The notes: a model not told the origin generated them from the letters alone. Positions 1 to 10,300 are shown, counted from the first letter of the stretch. The stretch is DNA of 64,000 bases from Cytidiella melzeri (GCA_022592445.1 JABYQR010000180.1:25172-89171), one strand, 5' to 3'. Numbers and translations are program-made.

Positions 1-104
1 TACTCTGATGGAACAATGTCTTCGAAGGAGCGCTGAGCTTTAGCTTTGTTTGCTTCGGCAGCAACTTAGTAGAGTAGGTGAAGCCGGCCATACACCAGAC
101 TTCG

Positions 105-718
105 TCAGTGGTGTCTGGATAATCCCGGCTTTGACCCACTGTCTACGTTCTTTGCATTACCATCAACCTTCTGGAAAGGTTCGTCAGGAGATTCTTCCGA
201 GCCGCTCGGAATTGTCATTTCTCCTTTTTCCCAGTTAACGGTAGGGTTTACGCGCTTGAGCCACGGTAGCCCAAGTATGATGTCTTCTGGACCTAAGTCC
301 GTGACAAGAAACTCTGCCTTTTCTGTGTGGTCTCCAACAGTAAGTGTAAGTCGAACGAAGTGCGTTAATCCGCCAGCTTTATTCTTAGTTCCGTCGATAT
401 TATGCAATGAGATAACCCTTTCGAGCGGGTGCTGGATAATCTTATGCTTTTTGACGAACTGATGACTGATGAATAAAGCTGTAGCCCTGAATTGATCATG
501 GCAGGAACGCGAATGCTTCTATTCAGACCTTTTACTAGTACATGTATTCGGAAATGAGACGATAACCGGTCTAGAGATGATATAGTACATGCAGAGACAG
601 TAGACGACGGGCACGGAGTTGCTATGGTACACGAAGATGACGAGGTAGAAGACGAGGAAAACAAGGACGGGGTATCGGGGGGACTCGCAGCTGCGGCTAT
701 GTCACGAGTCCTTTTCAA
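105..718 (-). pseudogene. pol N-terminus: broken retropepsin domain
   Basis: This is the aspartic protease part of pol. It opens in the -1 frame relative to gag, starting exactly at the gag stop (GTT TTT TGA). A Ser/Thr-rich linker leads to the active-site region near 485-490. There the expected D-S-G-A reads N-S-G, and the frame then jumps by one base: the downstream part (A-T-A-L-F-I-S..., then DLGPEDIILGLPWL at about 170-240) is in another frame. The simplest reading is loss of one G from a GGGG run plus a D-to-N change, both inside the catalytic motif. The flap-to-C-terminal half is otherwise well preserved and resembles that of the intact gypsy element at 47.6-48.0 kb. The coding region continues beyond position 1. 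Confidence 0.75.
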
Positions 719-1965
719 AAAACCGCGTTGATCTTAGCAGCCATTTCATCCATCTGCTTCTTCTGGATGTCCAACATGTCCTTGAGCGCCGCAATCTTAG
801 CATCCTTGTCATTGGATGCATCTTGCTTCGCCGGGGTAGTGGTCGACGAGGTCGACGAGGTAGCAGCGACTTTTTGTCCCTTAGGGACGCCTTGAAGTCG
901 TTTCAGGCAAACAGCCCCCCAGTGACCGGTACCACCGCAGTGGTTGCAGACCGGGTCGTCTGGGTGCTTCGAGTCCCTCTTCTTGTGACTCTCGGATCCA
1001 CAAACCGAGCAGCGCTTGCTCATCTCCTTCTTCCATTTCTGGAAGATCTCCTGTTTGCCCAGACCCGCAAAGAGCGAGTCAAACGAGGCGGAGAAACGGG
1101 ATGCGTCGATCTCCATTGCATTGGGATCACGGAACGCTTGCTGGTGGGACTTGCCATGTCCCAAGTAACTGTCTACCATGACCTTCCCAGTGCTGTTGCG
1201 TAGATCCGCCAGCTGGGCGTCCACTGCCTTGCACTGGTCCTTCAGTGCATCGTAAGTTGTAGCGCGGGTCTGGAAGTAAGAGACGCGCTGAAGGTATTCC
1301 GTACTCAAGCTCGACTTGAGACGGTCGAAAAGGTCCTGCTGGCTCCAGCCAGTGCGAGGGGCCCAGGTCTCGAACTCCGAGATGTGGGCGGCGAACGTCT
1401 TGTTACCCTGCCTCATGCCGGCAACCTTTGTTTTGGCCTCCATGACCGCGTCAATAGGCTCAAACTTTGCCTTGAAGGCCTCGATGAAAGTATCCCAGCT
1501 ATTTCCAAATGCTGGTTTACTATTGGCTAACTCCTCGATGTGAGGGCGAGCCCAATCAGCGGCGTCTTTCTGCATGAAAGACAAGGCGCTAGTGATGAGT
1601 TTATGAGGATCAAAGATCCTCGCGCCGTTGTTGTCCAGCCGGACTTGTCCCTGTGCGTCTTGCTGGAAGAAAGCCTTGCCCTGATTCTGGGCCCAGACTA
1701 TGAAGGCATGCCGGAAGAGCCTTGCTTCCGACAATGTCTTTCCTTTAAAGGAAACCGGCTTTTCTACGATGCTTCGTTCCCTGGACGTATGCGTGGCCGC
1801 AGCGATGGCTGGTGCTTGAACAGCTGCCAAGGCAGCCACCTGATTGGTAAGATCCACCATTCTTTGTGTCAGGACCCCGAACATGTTGAGGATATCCTGA
1901 GCACTCAGGTTGGCAGCAGCAGCTGGGGCGGCGTCGGGAGCAGCGTTCTGCTGATTCTGATCCAT
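715..1965 (-). CDS. gag: Ty3/gypsy Gag
   Basis: Structural capsid/nucleocapsid protein, about 416 aa from the ATG at 1965 (M-D-Q-N-Q-Q). The frame is open up to 2205 but has no better ATG there. An Ala/Gln-rich start is followed by a retrotransposon Gag core (EKPVSFKGKTLSEARLF, later WDTFIEAFKAKFEP). The C-terminal part holds a zinc knuckle C-N-H-C-G-G-T-G-H-W-G-A-V-C of canonical CX2CX4HX4C spacing, preceded by a second Cys pair (CSVCGSESH). The tail contains a short coiled-coil-like stretch (KIAALKDMLDIQKKQMDEMAAKI). The stop TGA follows GTT TTT, and pol continues in the -1 frame from that point. Function is assigned from the knuckle and position; it lies between ORF0 and the protease. Confidence 0.85.
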   Translation of the reverse strand: MDQNQQNAAPDAAPAAAANLSAQDILNMFGVLTQRMVDLTNQVAALAAVQAPAIAAATHTSRERSIVEKPVSFKGKTLSEARLFRHAFIVWAQNQGKAFFQQDAQGQVRLDNNGARIFDPHKLITSALSFMQKDAADWARPHIEELANSKPAFGNSWDTFIEAFKAKFEPIDAVMEAKTKVAGMRQGNKTFAAHISEFETWAPRTGWSQQDLFDRLKSSLSTEYLQRVSYFQTRATTYDALKDQCKAVDAQLADLRNSTGKVMVDSYLGHGKSHQQAFRDPNAMEIDASRFSASFDSLFAGLGKQEIFQKWKKEMSKRCSVCGSESHKKRDSKHPDDPVCNHCGGTGHWGAVCLKRLQGVPKGQKVAATSSTSSTTTPAKQDASNDKDAKIAALKDMLDIQKKQMDEMAAKINAVF

Positions 1966-2262
1966 GTCTTTGTGCGTGATAGATGTAAATTTTCTTCGGT
2001 GGGGTCTGGTGATGTTCAGAGTAATACTCGCTGTTGACGGCTTCAGTTGAGTCTGCCTGAGTGTATCAATTTGGGCACGGTTGTTCGTCACACTTGTAGA
2101 ATATTCCTCCGTAGAAATGGTCGTCTGTGACCGCGCTTGAATCAAAGAAGTGTATACAATTATCGCAAGACGTGGTGGGCAAAACTTATGGATCGCTAGA
2201 TCCACTCAAAGTAGCTATCTCTATTGACTACGTTTAGCTGCGCAAGAACTTTGTCGTAGTTT

Positions 2263-2934
2263 TTACGGAGCTGCTAAAGAAACTTTTCCTATTGCTTTGC
2301 ACCCCCAGTCTAAGAGTTGCCACTCACGGTCGGCTGTGACTGGTGCGAGGTCGTCAAGTCGGTTGAGGAAGCGGTTGACTTTGTTGACGAGGTGGAGCAG
2401 GGCGCAACGGTGGTCGGGGTCTGCGCGGTTAAGGAGTTCTTCGAGCTCAGTAAGAGCTTGTAGCCGAGTGCGGACAGCTGTGAGTTTCGGCCTAAAGATG
2501 CCTACAAGGTTGCAGGGTGCTAGCTTCTTGAAGTCAAGAAGCACCGGCTTAGGTGCGGCAGGAGCAGGAGTGGGTGCAGGAAGTTTAGCAAGTCGCTCAA
2601 CGAGAGTCGGCTTGTGGGTGTGTTGCTCTGCTAGAGTGCGAGCGCGTTCTTCAGCAATGCGTTCTCCGTATGCTCGGGCAGAAGCGCGAAGTTGCTGGTT
2701 TTCCTCGTACGAGGGGACGGTGAGGGTGATGCCTTTGACAGGCGGCTTCTTGGACACGTATTTAGAAACAGTGACCAGGTCTTTCTCAGACCAGTGATGA
2801 GGTTGACCGCTCTTACGCTTGGCAGCGAGAGCGTCGAGGAAAGATGGGGGAAGGCACCTCTTGAGCTGAGGCTCGTTCGTAGAGAGGTCCTTGGAGAAAC
2901 GGGAGCGCGTGTCTTTAGGCACTAGACAACGCAA
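2263..2934 (-). CDS. ORF0: extra retrotransposon ORF between LTR and gag
   Basis: A 223-aa open frame lies between the LTR and gag; I do not recognise its family. It is clearly homologous to the ORF in the same position of the intact gypsy element (49433-50152). Shared blocks are PHHWSEKDL..VSKYVSKKP against PHLYTEKDL..VSYVSRRP, ERARTLAEQ against ERAQTLADR, KPVLLDFKKL..VGIFRPKL against KPVTLDFHKF..VGILKPKI, and a C-terminal LDWGCKAIGKVSL against LNWGLQSVGQINF. It is mostly charged and probably helical, with a Pro/Ala-rich hinge near residue 120. No Cys motif, membrane segment or catalytic motif is visible. Retention between two diverged elements suggests a coding role in the element's life cycle (inference). 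Confidence 0.7.
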   Translation of the reverse strand: MRCLVPKDTRSRFSKDLSTNEPQLKRCLPPSFLDALAAKRKSGQPHHWSEKDLVTVSKYVSKKPPVKGITLTVPSYEENQQLRASARAYGERIAEERARTLAEQHTHKPTLVERLAKLPAPTPAPAAPKPVLLDFKKLAPCNLVGIFRPKLTAVRTRLQALTELEELLNRADPDHRCALLHLVNKVNRFLNRLDDLAPVTADREWQLLDWGCKAIGKVSLAAP

Positions 2935-3072
2935 GGGGGTTCAAACGGTTGACGTAAGTGGTAGCTCAACGGTATGATGAGACCGGAGACGTACTCGTCA
3001 AACAGGAATAAACTTTTGTAAACGGTGGGGGAGGAGAGATAAACCCAGGGTTACACAACAATCTCGACCTAA

Positions 3073-3784
3073 TGTCACGGAGACGAAGCTCGACGCAACT
3101 AAAAGGGACACGATGTGGAAGACGACGAAGAGGTGGTGGCAGGCTTGAAGCACAATGCTCTCACCAGCTATCAAACTTTATGCAAGTTGCTAGCCCAGTA
3201 AAGACCAAGTTAGTATTGATACTACTCGCTATGTAGTACAAGAGGGGTTTGCTTACCTAGCCCAGTAAAGACCAAGAGGTCGAGATGGGGGCTAGGAGCG
3301 TACATGTAGCTGCTTATATAGACTTCAGGGCCTGCGCACAGACCATGTGAGGGCAGGCTTTGCAAGAAGCCGTGTGAACGAAGAACAAAAGAACTACCTA
3401 AAGGAGAACAATAGCTATTGTCTAGACCTTGCCAAGAACTCTACCCGTGAGAGAATCTATCTAAAAGGAGACCAACTATTGTATTCCATTCCCACACCTG
3501 TGAGAACATCCTTCCATAAAGAGAACAATAAGGAAAGAACAATAAGGAGCCCATGTGGACAGTATCTATGACGTCAAACCCTAGCTATGGGCTGAGCCAT
3601 GTGCTTGTAGCCATGTGGTCTTACTTAAGCTAAGTCACATGCCAGTGTGACGTAGTAGCAAGTAATGTGACCGTGTGGAGCGTCTAAGCCACGTGATACG
3701 GGCGCTTAATAGACGTGCAAAGGAGTTTATGCAGAGAGAATTGAAACTGGGTTGTAGCCCGGAGTTTTACAGATAAAAACAACA
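3073..3784 (-). repeat. 5' LTR of the left Ty3/gypsy element
   Basis: Minus-strand LTR of about 712 bp starting TGTTGT (3784) and ending TGACA (3073). Its extent is defined by alignment to the opposite-strand LTR at 27843-28607, with shared segments including the CCTAGCTATGGGCTGAGCC area, repeated GAACAATAG-type motifs and a TATATA box near 3317. The internal region after the LTR begins TTAGGTCGAG. The intact gypsy element's internal region also begins TTAGGT after TGACA, so the primer-binding region is conserved, but I cannot match it to a tRNA 3' end. Confidence 0.75.
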
Positions 3785-3799
3785 GGTAAATTGCGAAAA

Positions 3800-4830
3800 T
3801 TAAGGGCTAGTCAGGCCATCCATGACACGGCCAACGGTGGGCTCCTGCGTGATGCGCATCATGAGTAAACTACACGAAGTCAGCATTGATTGAACATTGT
3901 ACAATTGGCTGTGCAAGCGTACCTCAAGGTCCACGTCCATAGGCGCAGGAGCAGAGATGACAGCCACGGGTTCAGCCGAAGGCACAGCTGCGACATCATG
4001 GGCTGGCGGTAGTATGTCGGGAGTAGTCGTCACGTCTGCACCACGGTGTTGAATGGGCTCAAGATGAATAGAAGGCGCAGCCTTGTTTGTTTCGAGGTGT
4101 CGAGAGGTAATGACAGGTAGCTGTAATGCTATCAATCACCGTAATCACTGTGACACAGCAGTAGAAGAAGTGAGACTCACAACCGCGGCAAGCTTCTGTG
4201 CCGCATGACTCTTCTGTGACTGAGCAGTAAACAGGGAGGTACTCATCGACTCCTCGGACTCAGCCCCTTTGTCGTCACTGTCAAGGTCCTTGCTCGACAT
4301 CTCTGGGGAGGAGTCGCGGCGATGTTGTTTGACTACTGGGCTTTCATAGTGGTGTCGCTCTACAAAGGAAAACATGAGCAATGGTAAAGGAGACTGACAA
4401 AAAAATGAGAAACGACGACATACCGTTGTTGCTGTCATTGTCCGAGTCAATGATGGGAGCCGAAGGTGGAACATCTTCACAACTCGGGTCAGACACGGGT
4501 CAAGCATAGGTTGTAATACATACTTGGTCTGTGTTTAGTAGTGTTACCGACGTTGTCACCGTGACAACGTTTGTGTGGTATGTCAGACATTGAGGTATTC
4601 CGTGAGCTCATGGTGTCCAATTGGTGCTTGCGTGCTATCATGCCAGTAGACTCTGCTGGCTCTGGTTCAAGCTGTGAGAAAGTATGGGTTGCAGTGTATG
4701 TCGAACACACACCTGTTGTTGTACGAGCACTCTTCCGCCCTAGCTCCTTGGCGGGTTCTATGGCGGCTTGCTTGCTGCGCCTCGAAGCCTTTGTTGCTGT
4801 CTTTTGACGGCCACCATGTCGTGTGATCAT
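3800..4830 (-). CDS. Uncharacterised multi-exon gene divergent from Plavaka transposase
   Basis: No family recognised. Minus-strand exons can be read from an ATG at 4830 (M-I-T-R-H-G-G-R-Q-K-T-A-T-K, a basic Lys/Arg-rich N-terminus that could be nuclear or DNA-binding). A Ser/Asp/Glu-rich middle follows (SSPEMSSKDLDSDDKGAESEES, about 4240-4330), then a Pro/Ala-rich acidic tail ending near 3800. Intron-like junctions with GT...AG ends lie near 4420-4365, 4185-4150 and 3930-3880. Exact exon structure is uncertain. It is transcribed away from the Plavaka transposase start at 5131, with about 300 bp between them that could act as a shared promoter. It could be the element's second gene or a host gene caught at the element edge. 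The gypsy LTR begins 16 bp past its stop. Confidence 0.5.
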
Positions 4831-5130
4831 TGAAGTGCGTGTAGAAACTGCACTGATGAAGGGTCTGAGTATCGTGGACAGGCGTGCGAGACTGAAGGCC
4901 AAGTTTTGGGAGTACTGTGAGGGCGGTCTTATATGGTCAACAACGGTGGGACTAGCCCTGCGGCTGAGTTTGTATTTTGGCGAGGCTGGCCCGCCGAAAG
5001 TTTGGTAGAGGGGGGATCTCGACCTGCAAAATCAGCCAACGCACATAACTGAACAATAACCATTAATAATATTTGGGACTTAACACGTTCGTACGCAGGC
5101 CATTCATCCATCCTACACTGTCCAAATGGA

Positions 5131-8100
5131 ATGTCGAAGCCAAGATTTAGAGAATGGGAGGGTCATGGTAACTTGCAGGGGTTGCAACAGGGCATTCAAA
5201 GGTCGAAAGGTTATGACGTCCACTTGGTTAGTACAAGTCGGCCAGAATGTGTAGCGATTTTGGAGGCACAATACACAAGAAAGTCTGCAGAGATTGGTGA
5301 GTAAGCTGTGGTGGACTCAACAGGCAACATGATTGCTTACTCAACACAACAGCACAACCTGCAGCGCTCAATGCTCCTTCGATGTTTGAAGATTTTTTCG
5401 GAGCCTACCAGGAAGACGACTTTGGATGGCAAGATTTGAAGACACATGGTTTAGGTGAGCAAGTGCAAGACAAAGACCAGAAATGACGGAGGAGAGCCTG
5501 ATCAAGAAGACAAAGAAAGCGATTCAGACGAGGTGAACATCGATGGCTACTGGGCACCCAGCTGGGAGCCGCAGATGCAAGACTCTGCGGGTGTTGAAGG
5601 GTTGATGGCTGATGACCCGATGACGGGGTACGCAACGGAAGAGGATGGCAAGGAGAGGGAAAAGGATCACAAGGAGAGGGAAGAGAATGGCAAGGAGAGG
5701 GAAGAGGAGGGCGAGGAGAGAGAGATGGGAGATGACGCCCGAGCTCAAGCTCCCCTTCATCAGCAGCCTATCATCGAAACTTTTGGAGGTGCTGCTGGTG
5801 TGCCTGTGATAGATGGTGGGATAGGAAGCCGGAATGCTCACTCTGTATACAAGGCAGCCCTAGGATCAACCTTGGATGCACAGAATCCATATGCGCCATT
5901 TGTCTCCAAGCTGGACTGGGAGGTAGGTAGATGGGCCAAGTTACGGGGACCAGGTCAAACAGCATTCACAGAGCTATTAGCTATAGACAAGGTGCGTGTT
6001 CTCATCTTCTGCACACCTCATAGATACTGATCCCACAATTGATAGGTGCAAGAGCGTCTTGGTCTCTCATACAAGAACTCCCGTGAGCTGAACAACCATG
6101 TTGATCGGCTACCTGCGACACGTTCTCGATTCGTACGTGGTGAGGTCGTTGTCAAGGAACAAGCATTTGACTTCTACTATTGGGACATTGTCGAGTGTAT
6201 CAAAGCACTGTTCGGTGATCCAGAATTTGCCCCTCATCTTTCTTTTGTCCCTGAGCGCCATTATCTCGACAAAGACCGCACTGTGTGTCTCTATCACAAC
6301 ATGTACACTGGAAAATGGTGGTGGAGCACTCAGGTACGCTTTTCTTTGCACACCACTATTGTACAACTGAGCGGCAAGCACCGCGACTGATCCTTTCATT
6401 CAGAAGGAGCTTGAAAGGACTCAGCCTGGTGCTACAATTATCCCCGTCATCATCTCATCTGACAAGACGCAACTGACATTGTTCCGAGACAAGTCAGCGT
6501 ACCCAGTCTATGTCACAATCGGGAATCTCCCAAAGCATATATGGAAAAAAGGCAACCACCACGGGCAGATTCTCGTTGGTTATCTTCCTACTTCTCACTT
6601 TGAGCATATCACGAGCCTAACGGAGCAACGCCTTGCTGTTGCCAACGTGTTCCATGCATGCATGAGCGTCATTGTTGAGCCGTTGGCAAAAGCAGGCATT
6701 GAAGGGATTCTGATGGCCAGCGGTGATGGAGTGGTCCGGCAATGTCATCCAATATTCTCGAACTATGTCGGCGACTACGCTGAGCAGGTCTTGGTCACTT
6801 TGGTCAAGTACGGAGAGTGTCCGACTTGCCCCATTCCTACTGACGAGCTGGGATCTGGGAAGACCCTTCCTGCACGAGATGCAGAGCCAATTCTGGAGGC
6901 TCTTCAGATGATAGACCAAGGCTTGGACAGTTTTGTTGAAGCCTGCCTAGATGCTGGGATTAAAACCGTCCCGCATCCATTCTGGGAGGATCTTCCATAT
7001 GTCAACATCTATTGCTCTATTACCCCTGACGTGCTGCATCAGCTCTATCAGGGCTTAATCAAGCACCTTGTCAAGTGGCTCACACACGCGTTTGGAGCAG
7101 CAGAGCTTGACGCACGGTGCCGACGTTTACCATTGAACCACAATGTCCGCCTGTTCCACAAGGGAATATCTCATCTCCAACGTGTCTCAGGTGCTGAACA
7201 TGCTCAGATCTGCCAGATTCTGCTTGGACTTGTCATTGATCTCAAGCTGCCTGGTGGACGGTCACCTACACAACTTGTACAGGCTGTTCGCGCCTTGCTC
7301 AACTTCCTCCATTTTGCCCGCTTTCCTGTCCACACCACTGTGACCCTGACTGCGCTAGATCAAGCTTGGAGTGCATGGCACGAGAATAAAGGTGGCCTGC
7401 CAGATGCCCATCACAATTTCCCAAAAGTGCACAACCCCGGCCATTACAGCTACTACATCCAGCTGTATGGTACCGCCGACAACTACAACACGGAAAGTAC
7501 CGAGCGCCTACACATCGATTTTGCCAAAGATGCATACCACGCAACAAACCATAAGGACAAACTTCCCCAGATGACTCTATGGCTAGAACGACAGGAGAAG
7601 CTTTGGAGACATGGACAATACATTAGACATCGCCTCTCGGAACCCGCCAACCTCTCTGCCCCTGCCCATCTTCCACACAGTTTTGTGATGACAAAATATC
7701 CTTCTGCGCGTGCAGTCTCATTTGATGACATAGCTGATCATTATGGTGCTTACAATATCATCAATGCTTTGACCCAGTTTACTGCCCGGATCCGCAATCC
7801 TGACTTGTCCAGTCGTCAGGCTGCCAGCGAGCGCGCTGCAATTCAAGTTCACCTCCCGATGTGTTGTCTACCCGTGTTTCACAAGATTCGAATCACAAAT
7901 CCAACCCAGTACAAACACGCTGATACGCTGGATGTCTTAGACACTGTACACATACGACCAGCTCGCTCTGCTTCTCACGGCGGCCGTACAGTTGCGGGAA
8001 GGTTCGACACAGTACTGGTTGACATTGCCCATGGCTCTGGTAACACTATCTCTAGTATGTGTGTCAAAGCGAGATTGTATCGCTGATTATCGGACATTGG

Positions 8101-9146
8101 ATCTATGGACAATGTAGATTAGATATGTAGATAGATAAGATCAGATAGTACATAGCATGTGATTCCACCATCCTTATGGTCACACACAATGCGATACTTG
8201 CACCATATGGCATCGTGTTCCAGTAGTTTCCATGACTGAATAGCAGAAGTACCATGAGGCTTCTGCATGACTCATATTTCATATACCAAATGTATTGAGC
8301 TTACTAAAGGCTCAGTTAGCACCATTCAGTTATGTAGGATGCTCAGTCATCGCTTACATTCTCTATTCAGTAGTATTAGCAAGCAGGACTGTGCATTACC
8401 AATCATTACTCATAGGATTACCAATCCTTACCAATCCTTACTCATATGACATTACTGTAGCATTAGTAATCTAGTTACAGACATGTATATATACCGCTCC
8501 TAGAGAGCAGAGAAATAAGAAGACACTTACTCCCAGAGTTAGTTGACTCTCCTAGTCATCCCCTATACTCGTAACTTTCAAACAATGTGATCTGATCATA
8601 TCGTGTTCAAATGCTCACCTTCAATATTCTGTAGATCTACGTATTGCGCAAGTTTGTGTTGTCTTCTCGTTGAAGGATGATCACCAAGAGCAACTGTTTG
8701 GAGAATCAAAGAGTGCACTTGCCACTCACTTTGCATATGTTGAATGGTTCTCGAAGTTCACGGTCACTCCAAGCCCACTTCACCGCATGTACAAGGTCAA
8801 GCGGTGCTACGCCCGACAGAGTAACTATCGAGTGGCCGAAGTCATACCGGTGGACAAGATCAAGTGCAGCGTGCAGCTGTTTCCGCAGTTTGGCTCCGGT
8901 CCCGTTTCACGCGCGTGGACGTCTGACAAAGTCCTTGAAGTTTGCGACACTTTCTACGCAAATCCATTTACCAGCGACTATACATACTTTTTACTGAACT
9001 GGTATGTCCTGAATTTACTCAATCCAAAGACCCTCCGCAGCACGCAACTGATCCTCTACGAGCAGAGTTGTGTATACAGTACAAGTAGATCACCTCAATA
9101 TGGTAAATCAGTGGTTGCGACGTTTGATATGCGTTCGGTGCAATGA
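5131..9146 (+). CDS. Plavaka-type DNA transposase (CMC superfamily), six exons
   Basis: Cut-and-paste transposase of the basidiomycete Plavaka group. My model is exons 5131-5296, 5353-5454, 5507-5991, 6046-6333, 6404-8054 and 8635-9146. All joints are GT-AG and keep frame, giving about 1,067 aa. The start ATG at 5131 is the first in that frame. The N-terminus has a degenerate EEN/GKERE acidic repeat (about 5640-5735). The family core follows: GKWWWS, IIPVIISSDKTQLT (probable first Asp), KSAYPVYVTIGNLPKHI, a D-x-L-H-Q-L-Y-Q-G segment (probable second acidic residue) and TERLHIDFAKDAY (probable Glu). The last exon carries the typical Plavaka C-terminus (FAYVEWFSKF, a hydrophobic MYKV block). 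The triad assignment is inference from the family. The fifth intron now contains a solo LTR, yet donor, acceptor and phase survive. No stop codon was found in the spliced frame, so the gene may be recently active. Confidence 0.85.
8055..8634 (+). other. Plavaka intron 5, enlarged by a solo LTR
   Basis: The donor is GTATGTG (8055-8061) and the acceptor TGTAG (8630-8634). Removing the LTR and one ATGTG copy leaves a 52-nt intron, the usual size here. Exon phase (one base before, two after) is consistent on both sides and rebuilds the family sequence GNTISNLRIAQV. Confidence 0.75.
8062..8584 (+). repeat. Solo LTR (copia-like) with 5-bp TSD
   Basis: A 523-bp segment starts TGTCAAAGC and ends TCAAACA. 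It is flanked by the perfect duplication ATGTG (8057-8061 and 8585-8589). No coding sequence lies inside. It has a TATATATA box (8486-8493) and one ATGACTCAT site (8267-8275). Around the TATA box it resembles the copia LTR at 60.3-60.8 kb: ACAGACATGTATATA, an AGCAGAGAAATAAGA-like stretch and CGCTTACAT. It is best read as the product of LTR-LTR recombination. Confidence 0.85.
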
Positions 9147-9345
9147 ACTGAAATCAACTGATCGAAGAGAACAGTACGTCTACAGCTTTGCAGGTGTATG
9201 TGCACCACATGCACAGTATGAGCGCATTTGCTCAACTGGCAAATGGTATGCCCAAACTTGCACTTTTTGAGCGCACCCCTTGCATGTCGTTTGCGTGCAT
9301 ATGCGCGTGAGCGTTCGATTTGCGCCGGGGGTTTTTCCTGATGAA
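9147..9345. other. Downstream flank of Plavaka gene
   Basis: No gene seen. The Plavaka right terminus should lie in or just beyond this segment, but no terminal inverted repeat matching the left side could be recognised by eye. Confidence 0.3.
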
Positions 9346-9576
9346 CCCTCGACAAGCATCCGTCAACTGTGCCAAACAGCTTTTCACTCACCGCCACCCC
9401 CTGGCTCCACTGCAGAATACTTTGTGGCTCCTTCGATGTTGATTTCGGAGGATTTCTCGGTAACGCGAGATTGAGTATTGTCGCTGGGTGAGTTCGACAT
9501 CCTACACGGCGACACTCCGCAGATCGTTTCTGACTTTCCGTGCTAGTCGCATATACCGTCCCTCTCCCCTTCATTA

Positions 9577-9674
9577 CATCAGGAAACAAAACGAAGTCTC
9601 CGGCAGCTACGGAGCTCTCCGGAGCACTCAGTAGCGGCTTGAAGCTCGGGTAGCCTTCACATTGTTTCCTGATG
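9577..9674. mobile_element. 98-bp MITE, TA target duplication (Tc1/mariner type)
   Basis: Perfect 13-bp terminal inverted repeats CATCAGGAAACAA (9577-9589) and TTGTTTCCTGATG (9662-9674). The element is flanked by TA on both sides (9575-9576, 9675-9676). The paralogous repeat copy 2 has the uninterrupted site TCATTACAATCG with one TA (37005-37006). The element is too short to code. The TA duplication points to mobilisation by a Tc1/mariner-family transposase (inference); none is present in this window. Confidence 0.9.
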
Positions 9675-10018
9675 TACAACCGCGGGACTGTGACTGGGAG
9701 AGTGTCCTCTTGAAGCAAACATCTTTTCCGTCTGCTAGCTTTGGTCGTTCTGGAACACCAATCAGCTGGAATCTTTCTCCGGCGACTTGACGTCTTCCTC
9801 CGAGTCCCATCATCGTCTTGACGGACAGATTTACCTTCTCACACGCCGCTGGATTCGGCTCGCGGCATTAGACTCCTACCGACGCGTACGCATCAGCTTG
9901 AACACACGTACTGGGACTCGGTCTTCAATATGGTTTCGCAATCATTCTCGGACACTTTTCTTCTTTCCTTTCTCGCAGTATACATGCACTCGTTTTGTAG
10001 TAAATTGTGAGGCTGAAG

Positions 10019-10057
10019 TGCGAGCCATGGTGGAAGGGCCCATCTCCATGGCTCGCA
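10019..10057 (+). repeat. Conserved hairpin in repeat copy 1
   Basis: Perfect 12-bp inverted arms TGCGAGCCATGG (10019-10030) and CCATGGCTCGCA (10046-10057) surround a 15-nt loop containing GGGCCC. The same structure occurs at 37441-37479 and 39813-39851. Confidence 0.85.
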
Positions 10058-10110
10058 TTTTAGCATAGACTTCATTCTCCCAATTTCCTTCATTTTCTTC
10101 TTATTACAGA

Positions 10111-10300
10111 GCACAAGTTCGGTAGCTCACGGACTACTAGGGACTCTTATTTCTCTTTTCTGATCCATGATCTCCATTGCCTAGAGAACAAGTTCGGTAG
10201 CTCATACCAGGGACTCTCGAGTCTCGACGCGGTCTCCTTCTCTTCTTCGACACATAGAACAAGTTCGGACTCGGACTACTAGCCATAGGGACTCTTCAGA
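10111..10300 (+). repeat. Degenerate tandem units (ACAAGTTCGG..GGACTACTAGGGACTC)
   Basis: Three imperfect units of about 75 bp, each with ACAAGTTCGG, a GGACTACTA-like block and AGGGACTCT. Two related units follow the copy 2 hairpin at 37532-37650, and a vestige (ACAAGTCCGGTAG) follows copy 3. Confidence 0.6.

Larger units (their letters stand above)
1..3784 (-). mobile_element. Ty3/gypsy retrotransposon, 5' portion (cut by window edge)
   Basis: Read on the minus strand the order is LTR (3073-3784), ORF0 (2263-2934), gag (715-1965 or longer) and the start of a protease frame (105-718); reverse transcriptase and integrase would lie to the left of the window. Family-level support is the Gag zinc knuckle CX2CX4HX4C and the protease region. 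The protease is damaged, so this copy is probably dead. A related LTR in the opposite orientation occurs at 27843-28607. The element ends directly beside the Plavaka companion gene. The far LTR and the target duplication cannot be checked here. Confidence 0.85.
9346..10220 (+). repeat. Dispersed non-coding repeat, copy 1
   Basis: Direct repeat of 36776-37650 over most of its length, starting at CCCTCGACAAGCATCCG in both copies. The copies differ by the MITE inserted here (9577-9674), an additional block of about 145 bp in copy 2 (about 37050-37195), and point changes. No plausible protein frame is shared. Copy 3 (39540-39925) covers only the central hairpin half. The borders lack TG..CA ends or clear terminal repeats, so the class is unknown: possibly a degraded TRIM/SINE-like element or the non-coding end of a larger transposon. 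Confidence 0.75.

Noticed and set aside
5126..5245. Alternative Plavaka N-terminus with a CxxC finger (TCRGCNRAF)
   Set aside because: That frame stops within 40 codons; the frame from 5131 joins all later exons in phase.
10019..10057. Hairpin as a Helitron 3' end
   Set aside because: Loop of 15 nt is too long and no CTRR terminus follows at the usual distance; copies share sequence on both sides.
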